A stretch of DNA of 64,000 bases. It comes from Sporolactobacillus sp. CQH2019. GTDB taxonomy: Bacteria; Bacillota; Bacilli; Bacillales; Sporolactobacillaceae. Positions 34,031-42,440 of this stretch are shown here, piece after piece. The notes beneath the pieces were generated by a model. The model was given only the letters and a program-made list of their open reading frames with translations, did no database searches and was not told the DNA's origin. Position numbers and translations under genes: made by a program. Positions within the stretch are counted from its first letter, which is position 1; each line of letters begins with the position of its first letter. The stretch is taken from NCBI RefSeq assembly GCF_028765345.1, contig NZ_JARAJZ010000005.1, positions 91,640 to 155,639 of the forward strand. The letters run 5' to 3'.

Positions 34031-34657
34031 ATGCGATTGGAGCGTTTGAATGGCGACAGGATAAAAATTTTCCTGACTTTTGACGACCTCAAGGAGCGGG
34101 GCATTACAAAAGAAGACATGTGGCACGACCTGCCAAGAGTAGAACAGCTTTTTCGGGATATGATGCTTGAGGCAGATGATGAGCTTGGCTTCGAACCGAA
34201 CGGTCCAATTGACGTTGAAGTGTTTTCCCTCCCTGCCCAGGGAATGGTTGTAATCGTCTCCAAGGGAAGAACCGATGATGACGAAGAAGATCGCCAGGAT
34301 TTCGATGAAGACGAAGAAGAAGATTTTATTCAGATGCAGGTCACGCTCGATGAAAGCCAGGATGTTCTTTATCAGTTTGACCAGTTTGAAGATGTCATAA
34401 TATTGTCAAAGACGCTGCATGACATGGGTGTCATAAAAGGAAGCCTGTATCTATTCGAAAATAAATATTATTTGCATTTTGACGAAGATCAGCTCGATTC
34501 GGAAGTGGATCTGGAAACGCTTGTGGCGGTTCTCGCCGAGTTCGGCGACACCTCGACGATTACGATTCATCGCCTTGACGAGTACGGCAAACGGCTGATT
34601 GACGGCGAAGCCGTTGCCGTTATTTACAAGTATTTCATCAAAGCTCCGCACGCTTAG
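34031..34657 (+). CDS. mecA: MecA/YpbH adaptor protein
   Basis: A 208-residue adaptor that delivers substrates such as ComK to the ClpC ATPase. The N-terminal substrate domain starts MRLERLNGDRIKIFLTFDDL, followed by an acidic linker (about residues 80-100) and the C-terminal ClpC-binding domain with YLFENKYYLHF and EYGKRLI. Position before a glutamate dehydrogenase gene matches B. subtilis ypbH (mecB), so it may be the MecB paralogue. The ATG at 34031 has AAGGAGG eight bases upstream. Confidence 0.9.
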   Translation: MRLERLNGDRIKIFLTFDDLKERGITKEDMWHDLPRVEQLFRDMMLEADDELGFEPNGPIDVEVFSLPAQGMVVIVSKGRTDDDEEDRQDFDEDEEEDFIQMQVTLDESQDVLYQFDQFEDVIILSKTLHDMGVIKGSLYLFENKYYLHFDEDQLDSEVDLETLVAVLAEFGDTSTITIHRLDEYGKRLIDGEAVAVIYKYFIKAPHA

Positions 34658-34672
34658 CGTCCGGAGCTTTGC
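34640..34672 (+). terminator. Hairpin at the mecA 3' end
   Basis: AAAGCTCCG pairs with CGGAGCTTT across the stop codon; only a short T tract follows. Confidence 0.5.
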
Positions 34673-34798
34673 ATTGTCCGTCGTTATTATTTATGTCCGG
34701 ACGGGAACGTTCATGATTGGATTTATCATAAAATTTCACGTCGCTTTGAATGCGGCTCCATCAATAAAGGCGTAAAAAAAGAAGGAGAGGTCAGAAGA

Positions 34799-36070
34799 GT
34801 GGTCGTCAATCATGGATCCCGAAGCCGCGGCGAGAAGCAGCTTCTTCTTCATTCTATTCAGTCCGTCGTGCGGAACGCACTGGAGGAACTGGGTTATTCG
34901 GAGGAAATGTTTGACCTTCTGAAAGAACCGCAGCGTACTCTGGAAGTGAAAATTCCGGTTCGAATGGATACCGGAAAAGTCAGGATTTTTACGGGCTATC
35001 GCGCTCAGCACAGCGATGCGGTCGGTCCGACAAAGGGCGGGGTCCTTTTTCATCCGGATGTCAGTCCGGAACAAATCAAAGCACTGTCGGTCCTGATCGG
35101 CATCAAGTCGGCCATACTGGACCTGCCGTGCGGCGGAGCAAAAGGCGGCGTGGTCTGCGACCCCCGGGAACTGTCTTACCGGGAACTGGAGGGGCTGAGC
35201 AGAGGCTACATTCGTGCAATCCGTTCAATCATCGGTCCGCGCAGAGATATACTTGCCCATGACATCTTTACAAATACGCAGATGACGGCCTGGATGATGG
35301 ACGAGTACGGCCGCTATGCAGGCAGCGAATCGGCCGGGTTAATTACCGGAAAACCGAACGTACTGGGAGGGCTGCAAGGAAAGGAAGATGCCGCGGCCCG
35401 CGGCATAACGGAGTTTGTCCGTAAAGCGGCCGCAGGCAGGGGGATTGAGCCGGGCGGTTCACGGACGATTATCCAGGGTTTCGGCGGCGCCGGAAGTTAC
35501 GTCGCCAAATCTTTGCATGAGTCCGGAGCGAGAGTCGTCGGTATTTCCGACGCCTACGGCGCACTTTATAATCCCTCAGGTCTTGATGTGGAAGAGCTGC
35601 TGGATTGCCGTGACAGCTTCGGCACGGTAACAAAACTTTTTCAGCATACACTGACGAACAAGGAACTTCTCGAAAAGCCCTGCGATATTTTAGTCCTCAC
35701 AGCGATTGACAATCAGATAACGGAGAATAATGCAGCCGATATTCGTGCAAAAGTTGTGATTGAAGCAGCGGAAAATGCGGTTTCGGATCAGGCGGCGGTC
35801 ATTTTGACAGAAAGAGGCACTCTTTTTGTCCCGGAAATTCTGTCATGTGCGGCCGATGTCGCTGTTTCATATTTTGAATGGGTGCAGAACATCCAGGGAA
35901 TCGCCTGGACGGAGAAAGAAGTGAGCGAACGGCTGCGGGAAGTGCTCCGTTCGGCTTTTGAACGGGTTCACGCAATGGCCGAAGACAGAAAGACAACGAT
36001 GAGGACGGCTGCTTATTTAGTCGGCGTGCAAAAAGTGGCCGAATCCGTTCGCTATCGAGGATGGGTTTAA
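34799..36070 (+). CDS. gudB: Divergent glutamate dehydrogenase
   Basis: A 423-residue hexameric-type glutamate dehydrogenase. The catalytic Lys (PCGGAKGG, residue 115) and Asp (residue 155) remain, but several otherwise invariant motifs differ. GGIRFHP reads GGVLFHP (Leu 83 for Arg), PAPDV reads LAHDI, GSHGRETAT reads GLQGKEDAA, EAANGPTT reads EAAENAVS, and SAGGV reads CAADV. The Rossmann motif GFGGAGSYVA is close to normal. Reading frame and length are intact. It may have changed substrate, be weakly active, or act as a regulatory pseudoenzyme. The GTG at 34799 follows AAGGAGAGG. Confidence 0.85.
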   Translation: MVVNHGSRSRGEKQLLLHSIQSVVRNALEELGYSEEMFDLLKEPQRTLEVKIPVRMDTGKVRIFTGYRAQHSDAVGPTKGGVLFHPDVSPEQIKALSVLIGIKSAILDLPCGGAKGGVVCDPRELSYRELEGLSRGYIRAIRSIIGPRRDILAHDIFTNTQMTAWMMDEYGRYAGSESAGLITGKPNVLGGLQGKEDAAARGITEFVRKAAAGRGIEPGGSRTIIQGFGGAGSYVAKSLHESGARVVGISDAYGALYNPSGLDVEELLDCRDSFGTVTKLFQHTLTNKELLEKPCDILVLTAIDNQITENNAADIRAKVVIEAAENAVSDQAAVILTERGTLFVPEILSCAADVAVSYFEWVQNIQGIAWTEKEVSERLREVLRSAFERVHAMAEDRKTTMRTAAYLVGVQKVAESVRYRGWV

Positions 36071-36638
36071 TCAAGCGTACATTTTCTCTTAAATAGATAT
36101 CCCCTCAGCTCATGTATCCAATCGGTTGGGACGGGCGCAGCCAATTCTTTTGAAGGTTCACGCGAACGGCGGTTGATTCCTCTGAAAAAGAGGGATATCT
36201 TGCGCGGACAGGCGTTATTGGCGGAATCGTTTGATTTTTTTCTTCGGCCCGCCGCGGATTCCTGTAAATCGTGGCTAAAATCGCCGGGAAATGCTGGCGT
36301 ATCAACAGTTAAAAAAACAAAATAGAAAGTAACGAGCTGTCCGGGCGCCCCCATCCTCAGGAAAAAAGGGAAAGCCATTGCTCATTGTCTGACAGAAAAA
36401 AGGAATTTGGGAAGCAAAAGGGACGAAAAACACCCCTCCGGTTAAAGTTACCTAAAAAGGACGATTCCCAAAAGGTCAGTGGGGGCTATTGACAGTTTCG
36501 TTCATATCAGTAACGTGCGGAGAATAGGCAGAAAGCGGATTGGAATCAATGAATGCGAATAATCGGGACAGAAAAATTGTCCCTGATGGATGGATCAACT
36601 GCGGGTTTACCGGTCATTGTTTTCCGTTTACTCTTACG
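36071..36638. other. Gene-free stretch before the repeat array
   Basis: The part 36136-36325 resembles 10478-10710 in patches (shared AAAATCGCCGGG and TATCAACAGTTA). From 36590 on, faint 21-bp phased sequence (ATGGATC, ACCGGTC, ACTCTTA) leads into the main array. No gene was found. Confidence 0.4.
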
Positions 36639-36640
36639 GG

Positions 36641-37466
36641 GCGATACTTCGCCGGAACAGGGCGAATCGAGGCCATTTTCGGGTGATAGTTCATTGTTTT
36701 AAGGCGATTCCTTCTTTTTTCAGGGCGGATAAACTCTTGAGAGGGCGATACTTCGCCGGAACAGGGCGAATCGAGGCCATTTTCGGGCGATAGCTCGCTG
36801 CTTTAGGGCGATTCCTTCTTTTTTCAGGGCGATAAACTCTTGAGAGGGCGATACTTCGCCGGAACAGGGCGAATCGAGGCCATTTTCGGGCGATAGCTCG
36901 CTGCTTTAGGGCGATTCCTTCTTTTTTCAGGGCGATAAACTCTTGAGAGGGCGATACTTCGCCGGAACAGGGCGAATCGAGGCCATTTTCGGGCGATAGC
37001 TCGCTGCTTTAGGGCGATTCCTTCTTTTTTCAGGGCGATATACTCTTGAGAGGGCGATACTTCGCCGGAACAGGGCGAATCGAGGCCATTTTCGGGTGAT
37101 AGTTCATTGTTTTAAGGCGATTCCTTCTTTTTTCAGGGCGATAAACTCTTGAGAGGGCGATACTTCGCCGGAACAGGGCGAATCGAGGCCATTTTCGGGC
37201 GATAGCTCGCTGCTTTAGGGCGATTCCTTCTTTTTTCAGGGCGATAAACTCTTGAGAGGGCGATACTTCGCCGGAACAGGGCGAATCGAGGCCATTTTCG
37301 GGCGATAGCTCGCTGCTTTAGGGCGATTCCTTCTTTTTTCAGGGCGATAAACTCTTGAGGGGGCGATACTTCGCCGGAACAGGGCGAATCGAGGCCAATT
37401 TTCGGGCGATAGCTCGCTGCTTTCGGGCGATTCCTTCTTTTTTCAGGGCGATATACTCTTGACGGA
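36641..37466. repeat. Hierarchical tandem array: 21-bp blocks in 103-bp units, eight copies
   Basis: Eight units begin GCGATACTTCGCC at 36641, 36745, 36848, 36951, 37054, 37157, 37260 and 37363. Each is 103 bp (104 in units 1 and 8). Each holds five blocks starting GGGCGA, with lengths 21+21+21+21+19. Units 1 and 5 share the same variants (GGGTGATAGTTCATTG and AAGGCGATT), and units 4 and 8 share ATATACT for ATAAACT. This shows that a four-unit, 412-bp block was duplicated. The 21-bp pitch equals two helical turns. A 103-bp unit shifts the reading frame each time, so the array is not coding. Confidence 0.95.
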
Positions 37467-37820
37467 CCGATACGGGTCGGTGTCCTGGCTGTATGGATTG
37501 GATTCCAGTCCATTATCGACCGTCAGCAGCTGTTCATCGGTCGTCGCGTCCGGTTTTAACGACCGTGACAATGAGTTTATCGACCCTCGCTGAAGTTTAT
37601 GGATCGCGGAAACGCTCTCCGTCTTTCGAGAGATTGACGGTCTCAGGAAAAGTCGATCATCATCTGACGACCCGGCAGGAAAATGGGCTAAAGAGATATT
37701 CATTTCTTCTTAAAACGGGATTTTTCAAATAATGGATTTTACCGCGAGGCTGTTCCAATAGAATATCCGCAGACAGTTCCACGATTTAAAACGGTTGATG
37801 AATCAGGGGTTTGTATCCTT

Positions 37821-37875
37821 AAAGAGGGTGTCTCAGAGTCAAAAAATTGACTTTTGAGACACTCTCTTTTTTGTT
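37821..37875 (+). terminator. Long hairpin terminator upstream of sleB
   Basis: AAAGAGGGTGTCTCA pairs with TGAGACACTCTCTTT (one G-T type mismatch), extended by GAGTCAA/TTGACT pairs, and ends in T6. The sequence GTGTCTCA...TGAGACAC resembles ends of some insertion sequences, so it may be a mobile-element remnant serving as terminator. That origin is conjecture. Confidence 0.75.
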
Positions 37876-37899
37876 GTGCTCAGCCAGAATCCAATGTCC

Positions 37900-37928
37900 G
37901 CATAAATAAACGTTTTCTTGGAAATCTA
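37900..37928 (+). promoter_or_regulatory. Candidate sigma-G promoter of sleB
   Basis: GCATA (37900-37904), 17 bases, AAATCTA (37922-37928). The -35 is perfect and the -10 matches five of seven positions; spacing equals that at spoVAC. Confidence 0.35.
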
Positions 37929-38008
37929 AGAATGATTCATGAAGTTTATCTGGCACGGTCTCAAATCCCTGCCTTTAATGCTCTATTTTTATGAGGAGGA
38001 ATAGGCAA

Positions 38009-38833
38009 TTGAAAAAAGTTCTGACTCCGGTAGTTCTGGCAGCAGTTCTTGTTTTGACCGGCATTCTTCCAATTGAAGGCCGGGTGGCCGCTTTTTCCAA
38101 TCGGGTGATCATGCAAGGCGAATCGGGAGATGACGTCATTGAACTCCAGGCACGCCTGCAGTATATCGGTTTTTTTCAAGGAAAGATAGACGGACAATTC
38201 GGGTACGGCACCTATTGGGCACTTCGGAATTTCCAGCAGAAATACGGCCTTAAAATCGACGGTCAGGCCGGAAATGCAACGAAACAGAAACTGGTCAAGG
38301 CGTCGAAGTTCGATGCCGCTTTCGTTCATCAGAATCTTAAGGCAGGCAATAAATTCACTTATTTCGGCGGCGTACCATTGAATCAGCAGGTGAAGAAAAA
38401 AGCAGGTTCCTCGAATGCGGCAGGCAAAACCAGCGCGCAGCAAGGAAAATATACGATGGACAACCTGCCCCAAGGTTATTCGAAAGCCGATATTGACCTG
38501 ATGGCGAATGCCGTCTACGGCGAGGCCCGCGGTGAACCGTATATCGGACAGGTCGCCGTTTCTGCCGTCATTCTCAATCGGGTGGCCGATCCGCGATTTC
38601 CCAACAACATTGCCGATGTCATCTTCCAGCCGGGAGCTTTTACAGCCGTTTCCGACGGGCAGATCTGGCTGACACCCAATGAAACGGCCAAACGGGCGGT
38701 CCTCGACGCGATTAACGGCTGGGATCCGACTCACGGAGCGCTTTATTATTTTAACCCCGAAACGGCAACTTCCGCGTGGATCTGGAGCCGGCCGCAGATT
38801 GAAAAAATCGGAAAACATATCTTCTGCAAATAA
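38009..38833 (+). CDS. sleB: Spore cortex-lytic enzyme SleB
   Basis: A 274-residue lytic transglycosylase that degrades cortex during germination. A signal peptide (VLTPVVLAAVLVLTGILPI) is followed by a peptidoglycan-binding domain (GESGDDVIELQARLQYIGFF) and the catalytic SleB domain with LMANAVYGEARGEPY, carrying the catalytic Glu, and HGALYYFNPETATSAW. The TTG at 38009 follows GAGGAGG; the ATG at 37991 overlaps that site. It forms an operon with ypeB. Confidence 0.94.
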   Translation: MKKVLTPVVLAAVLVLTGILPIEGRVAAFSNRVIMQGESGDDVIELQARLQYIGFFQGKIDGQFGYGTYWALRNFQQKYGLKIDGQAGNATKQKLVKASKFDAAFVHQNLKAGNKFTYFGGVPLNQQVKKKAGSSNAAGKTSAQQGKYTMDNLPQGYSKADIDLMANAVYGEARGEPYIGQVAVSAVILNRVADPRFPNNIADVIFQPGAFTAVSDGQIWLTPNETAKRAVLDAINGWDPTHGALYYFNPETATSAWIWSRPQIEKIGKHIFCK

Positions 38834-38847
38834 AAGGGGGGACTTTT

Positions 38848-40176
38848 ATGAAATATCGATTCTGGATCATCCTCAGTTCTGTATTTGCAGCGGCGATGAT
38901 CGCCTTCGCAGTCTGGGGCTACCGGGAGCGCACGGCTAAAGATGCGGTGATGATCCAGGCAGAAAATCAATATCAGCAGTCTTTTCATGAATTAGCTTAT
39001 TATGTCGATTCGCTTGAAAAGTCTCTGGGCATGTCGCTGGCAATGCAGACCCGTGAAACGATGAGGCCGCAGCTTGTCGAAACCTGGCGATTGAGCACGC
39101 TGGCACACGGGGCCGCCAATCAGCTTCCGCTGACGCTTCTGCCCTTTAACAGAACCAATGAATTTCTGGCCCATGTCGGGGAATTCAGCTACACGACAGG
39201 AGTAAAGGCGACGAACGACCGGCCGCTTTCCGATAAGGAATACGCGAGCCTGCAGAAACTTTACAGGGAATCGATGAACATTTCTCAGGGCCTCAGGGAT
39301 ATTCAGGAGAAAGTAATGGCGCAGCGTCTGCGCTGGATGAACGTTGAGCTGGCGCTTAAAACGAAGGGACAGAATCAGGATAACCAGGTCATTGACGGCC
39401 TGAAACAGGTTGACGGCCAGGCAACCGATTACACTCAGAGCTTCAGTCCGGAAAATCCGCGCAATACGGTATTTGAGAAAAAAAATTTAAAACAGCTTAC
39501 AGGTCCGGTCATCGATGCAAAACAGGCAGCTGCGGTTCTGAAGAAATGGATGTGCCTCCCCAATGCCAGGGTCTTGAAAATCAGTGAGACGGGAAAGGGC
39601 TCGAATATGGATGCCTTCGAAATCACATTGCAGGATAAAAATCCTGTTCCGATCGAAGCATCGGTGACCAAAAAGGGGGGATATATTGTCTGGTTTCTTA
39701 TCGACCGTCCTATCGGAAAAGAAAAAATCAGTCTTTATGAAGCCGCCGGAAAGGCCGGAGCCTATTTGCAAAAACACGGCTTCAGCGAAATGGAGCTGAC
39801 AAAAAAAGAACGTTATGATCAGACCGCTATTTTTACGTATGTTCTGAAAAAGAAGAATATCCGCATCTATCCCGCATCGCTGCGGCTTAAAGTCACCCTT
39901 GATCATGGCGATGTGATCGCTTTTGATGAGACAGACTATTTATTCAATAAATATGATCAGATGCCGCTGCAGCCCAGATTATCAGCAAAGGACGCACTGA
40001 AACAGCTGAATTCGAAGCTGGTTGTCCGCGAGTCTCACCTTGTTGTCTTTCAGAACCCTCTTCTAAAAAATGTTCTCTGCTATGAATTTCTGGCTACGCG
40101 GGGACAGGACACTTACCGTGTGCTGCTGAATGCTGAAAACGGAGACCAGGAAAAAGTTGAATTGCTGAGAAATTAA
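38848..40176 (+). CDS. ypeB: Germination protein YpeB
   Basis: A 442-residue protein needed for SleB stability and placement in the spore. One N-terminal membrane segment (FWIILSSVFAAAMIAFAVWG) precedes an N-terminal helical domain and three PepSY-type repeats in the C-terminal half (KQAAAVLKKWM, LYEAAGKAGAYLQKHG, AKDALKQLNSKL). The ATG follows AAGGGGGGA, 15 bases after sleB. Confidence 0.93.
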   Translation: MKYRFWIILSSVFAAAMIAFAVWGYRERTAKDAVMIQAENQYQQSFHELAYYVDSLEKSLGMSLAMQTRETMRPQLVETWRLSTLAHGAANQLPLTLLPFNRTNEFLAHVGEFSYTTGVKATNDRPLSDKEYASLQKLYRESMNISQGLRDIQEKVMAQRLRWMNVELALKTKGQNQDNQVIDGLKQVDGQATDYTQSFSPENPRNTVFEKKNLKQLTGPVIDAKQAAAVLKKWMCLPNARVLKISETGKGSNMDAFEITLQDKNPVPIEASVTKKGGYIVWFLIDRPIGKEKISLYEAAGKAGAYLQKHGFSEMELTKKERYDQTAIFTYVLKKKNIRIYPASLRLKVTLDHGDVIAFDETDYLFNKYDQMPLQPRLSAKDALKQLNSKLVVRESHLVVFQNPLLKNVLCYEFLATRGQDTYRVLLNAENGDQEKVELLRN

Positions 40177-40186
40177 AAAGAACAGG

Positions 40187-40214
40187 GAGACAAGATTTTT
40201 TCTTGTCTCTTTTT
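40187..40214 (+). terminator. Terminator after ypeB
   Basis: GAGACAAGA/TCTTGTCTC stem with T loop and T5. Confidence 0.8.
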
Positions 40215-40309
40215 CATGTATAATAATGCGTAGAAAATGTTTGATCGGAACGCTCGGCTGCATCTTTTGGCACGCGGCCTGCACTGTAAACAGCGGGGAG
40301 GAGACGGAG

Positions 40310-40996
40310 TTGGAATTAAAGGCAGGGGCAACTTTAATCTTGGAACAGAAGGAACGCTCCGGGCAGGTCAGACGCTATAGGTGTAGAATCATGGATGTGG
40401 CGCCGGATGCTGTGACAATTGATTATCCTGTCGATGAAAAAGACGACAGAACGCCTGTATTTATGAACGGAACGCCGTTTACAGCGAACTATGTCGAGAA
40501 CGGCGGCGCTTATTGCTTCAAAACGGTTTTTCTCCACAGAGTGGCGGGTAAAATACCGATGATGCTTTTAAAGTACGGAGGAGCAGACAGCATAGAAAAA
40601 ATCCAGCGCAGAAATTTCGTCCGTGTCGAGGCGAATCTGGATATTGCCGTCCATTCCGTCAATGGCGGATTCCGGCCTTTTTCCACGCTCACGAGCGACA
40701 TCGGCGGCGGCGGCACACTGATCAATGTGCCGGAGCATCATGAAATCCATGAAGAAGACGAAGTTGACATATGGCTATGTCTTCCGATGGCATCCGGAGA
40801 AAATATATACCAGAAGCTCGAAGGAAAAGTTGTCCGTATTTTTACCGACAAGAAAACCCGGACGGAAAGGGCTTCGATTCAATTTAAATTTTCCGGGGAC
40901 AGGGAGCGTCAGCCGATTATCCGTTTTTGTTTTGAAAAACAGCTGGAGGAAAGAAAAAAATTGATCGACTGGGAGATGAATCATCCGCATGGTTAA
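40310..40996 (+). CDS. ypfA: PilZ-domain protein YpfA (c-di-GMP receptor)
   Basis: A 228-residue two-domain protein like B. subtilis YpfA/DgrA, a cyclic di-GMP receptor that slows flagellar motility. The N-terminal YcgR-type barrel precedes a PilZ domain with the RRNFVR motif (RxxxR) and SDIGGGG in place of the usual D/NxSxxG; the Ser is replaced by Gly. A TTG at 40310 after GGGGAGGAGACGG is chosen; the upstream ATG frame overlaps no signal. Confidence 0.86.
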   Translation: MELKAGATLILEQKERSGQVRRYRCRIMDVAPDAVTIDYPVDEKDDRTPVFMNGTPFTANYVENGGAYCFKTVFLHRVAGKIPMMLLKYGGADSIEKIQRRNFVRVEANLDIAVHSVNGGFRPFSTLTSDIGGGGTLINVPEHHEIHEEDEVDIWLCLPMASGENIYQKLEGKVVRIFTDKKTRTERASIQFKFSGDRERQPIIRFCFEKQLEERKKLIDWEMNHPHG

Positions 40997-41082
40997 TTGA
41001 AGCGGCAGATTTTATTCATAACCGTATTACAGTCGGCAGCATTAAAATGCAGCAGATCAGAGAGATTGGAGCCAGTTTGGTC

Positions 41083-41760
41083 ATGGAGAGGCTATTTCAA
41101 ATCGCAATTGACGGTCCTGCCGCCGCAGGAAAGAGCACAGTCGCCAAAATTGTGGCGAAAACTATGGGTTTTGTGTACATCGATACGGGTGCCATGTATC
41201 GGTCGCTGACGTTCAAAGCACTGAAAAAGGGTACCGATCTGAAAAACGGTCTTAAATTAAAGAGACTGCTGGACGATACAGAGATTGTTCTGAAGCATTA
41301 CGAGGACGGGCAGAGAGTTTTCGTTGACGGAGAAGATGTCAGCGAAAGGATTCGCTATCCCGATGTGACGGCACAGGTTTCGCTCGTTTCTTCGTTCGGG
41401 GAAGTCCGTACAGAGATGGTCCGGCGCCAAAGAAAACTGGCGGAGCACAGCAATGTCGTGATGGACGGCCGGGATATCGGGACACATGTCCTTCCCGGCG
41501 CCCAGGTCAAAATATTTCTGAAGGCTTCCGTAGAAGAGCGGGCGAACCGCCGTTTCAAAGAAGAGGAGCAGAAGGGCCTGCACCCGTCGATTCAGGCTCT
41601 GAGAGAAGCCATTGCGCTCAGAGACAAGAAAGATATGGAACGCGCGGTTTCTCCGCTTGTCAAATCTGCGGATGCCATTGAACTGGATACAACGTCCCTT
41701 TCCATTGATGAGGTTGTTGATCAGATTCTCAAGATTGCAGAGGAGAAGATTCGGCATTGA
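41083..41760 (+). CDS. cmk: Cytidylate kinase
   Basis: A 225-residue kinase that phosphorylates CMP and dCMP. It has the P-loop IDGPAAAGKSTVAK, YIDTGAMYR, the CMP-site MDGRDIGTHVLP and the lid RANRRFKEE. Length fits the family. The ATG at 41083 is family-like; GGAG lies 12 bases upstream. The stop overlaps the plsC start. Confidence 0.94.
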   Translation: MERLFQIAIDGPAAAGKSTVAKIVAKTMGFVYIDTGAMYRSLTFKALKKGTDLKNGLKLKRLLDDTEIVLKHYEDGQRVFVDGEDVSERIRYPDVTAQVSLVSSFGEVRTEMVRRQRKLAEHSNVVMDGRDIGTHVLPGAQVKIFLKASVEERANRRFKEEEQKGLHPSIQALREAIALRDKKDMERAVSPLVKSADAIELDTTSLSIDEVVDQILKIAEEKIRH

Positions 41761-42344
41761 GCACTTATTCATTCGGCAAGCCACTTGTCAAGTTTTTTTA
41801 TCATCTTTTTTTTCGAATCTCCGTAGAAGGGCAGAATCATGTTCCCCAGAGCGGCGGCGTGCTGATCTGCTGTAATCACAGGTCCGACTTGGATCCTCCG
41901 CTCATCGGCACTTCAATGGCCCGTGAATTAAGTTTTCTTGCAAAGGAAGAGCTGTTCAAAATTCCTTTATTCGGCAGGCTGCTCAGGAGGCTCCATGCTT
42001 TTCCGATTCGGCGGGGGAAGGGCGACCGCGGCGCGCTTCGCCTTGCGATCCGGCTGCTCGAAGAAGGGCATGTGCTTCTCGTTTTTCCTGAAGGGAAGCG
42101 AAACAGAAGCAGCAGCCGTTTGCTAAAGGGGATGTCCGGTGCGGGTTTTTTCACTCTTAAAACCGATGCGGTCGTTGTCCCTTGTGCGATCATCGGCGAG
42201 TATAAGTTTCGGCATCAGCTGAAAGTCGTATTCGGCCCTCCGATCGATACGGCTTCCATAAAATCCGGGAAACCGAAATCGTCGGAGGTCACCGCCGTCA
42301 TTATGGAACATATCCGGAGGCTGCTGGATCAATACGGAAAGTGA
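41757..42344 (+). CDS. plsC: 1-acyl-sn-glycerol-3-phosphate acyltransferase
   Basis: A 195-residue acyltransferase that makes phosphatidic acid. The catalytic motif is CNHRSDLDPP (NHxxxxD), followed by FPEGKRNRSS (EGxR type) and the hydrophobic VVPCAIIGEY. A TTG start at 41757 overlaps the cmk stop (translational coupling). Confidence 0.92.
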   Translation: MSTYSFGKPLVKFFYHLFFRISVEGQNHVPQSGGVLICCNHRSDLDPPLIGTSMARELSFLAKEELFKIPLFGRLLRRLHAFPIRRGKGDRGALRLAIRLLEEGHVLLVFPEGKRNRSSSRLLKGMSGAGFFTLKTDAVVVPCAIIGEYKFRHQLKVVFGPPIDTASIKSGKPKSSEVTAVIMEHIRRLLDQYGK

Positions 42345-42440
42345 CGGTTTCCGCAAGTACATCTGCTTGACAAAACAGTCTATTTGTAAGAAGTTAAGAG
42401 TAGGATATCGCGTTTTGTTAATTAAAGGAGGTCCCTGAGG

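Larger units (their letters stand above)
37467..38008. other. Gene-free stretch between array and sleB
   Basis: A second, degenerate phased series continues to about 37606: ATCGACC-like words at 37515, 37536, 37558, 37579 and 37599 (spacing 21, 22, 21, 20). A terminator and a candidate sigma-G promoter follow. No gene was found. Confidence 0.5.

Noticed and set aside
36067-36378. 103-codon minus-strand frame after gudB
   Set aside because: Basic, low-information sequence without ribosome binding site; overlaps the degenerate repeat shared with 10.5 kb.
36641-37466. CRISPR array
   Set aside because: There are no unique spacers; every 103-bp unit is repeated in full and no cas gene is present.
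37133-37513. Minus-strand open frame of 126 codons with YRP and IAL heptads over the repeat array
   Set aside because: The heptads come from the 21-bp DNA pitch. The frame shifts each 103-bp unit, so different units are read differently; no ribosome binding site or signal was seen.
42367-42396. TTGACA upstream of rpsA as a full promoter
   Set aside because: The -35 is perfect, but no acceptable -10 lies at 15-19 bases.
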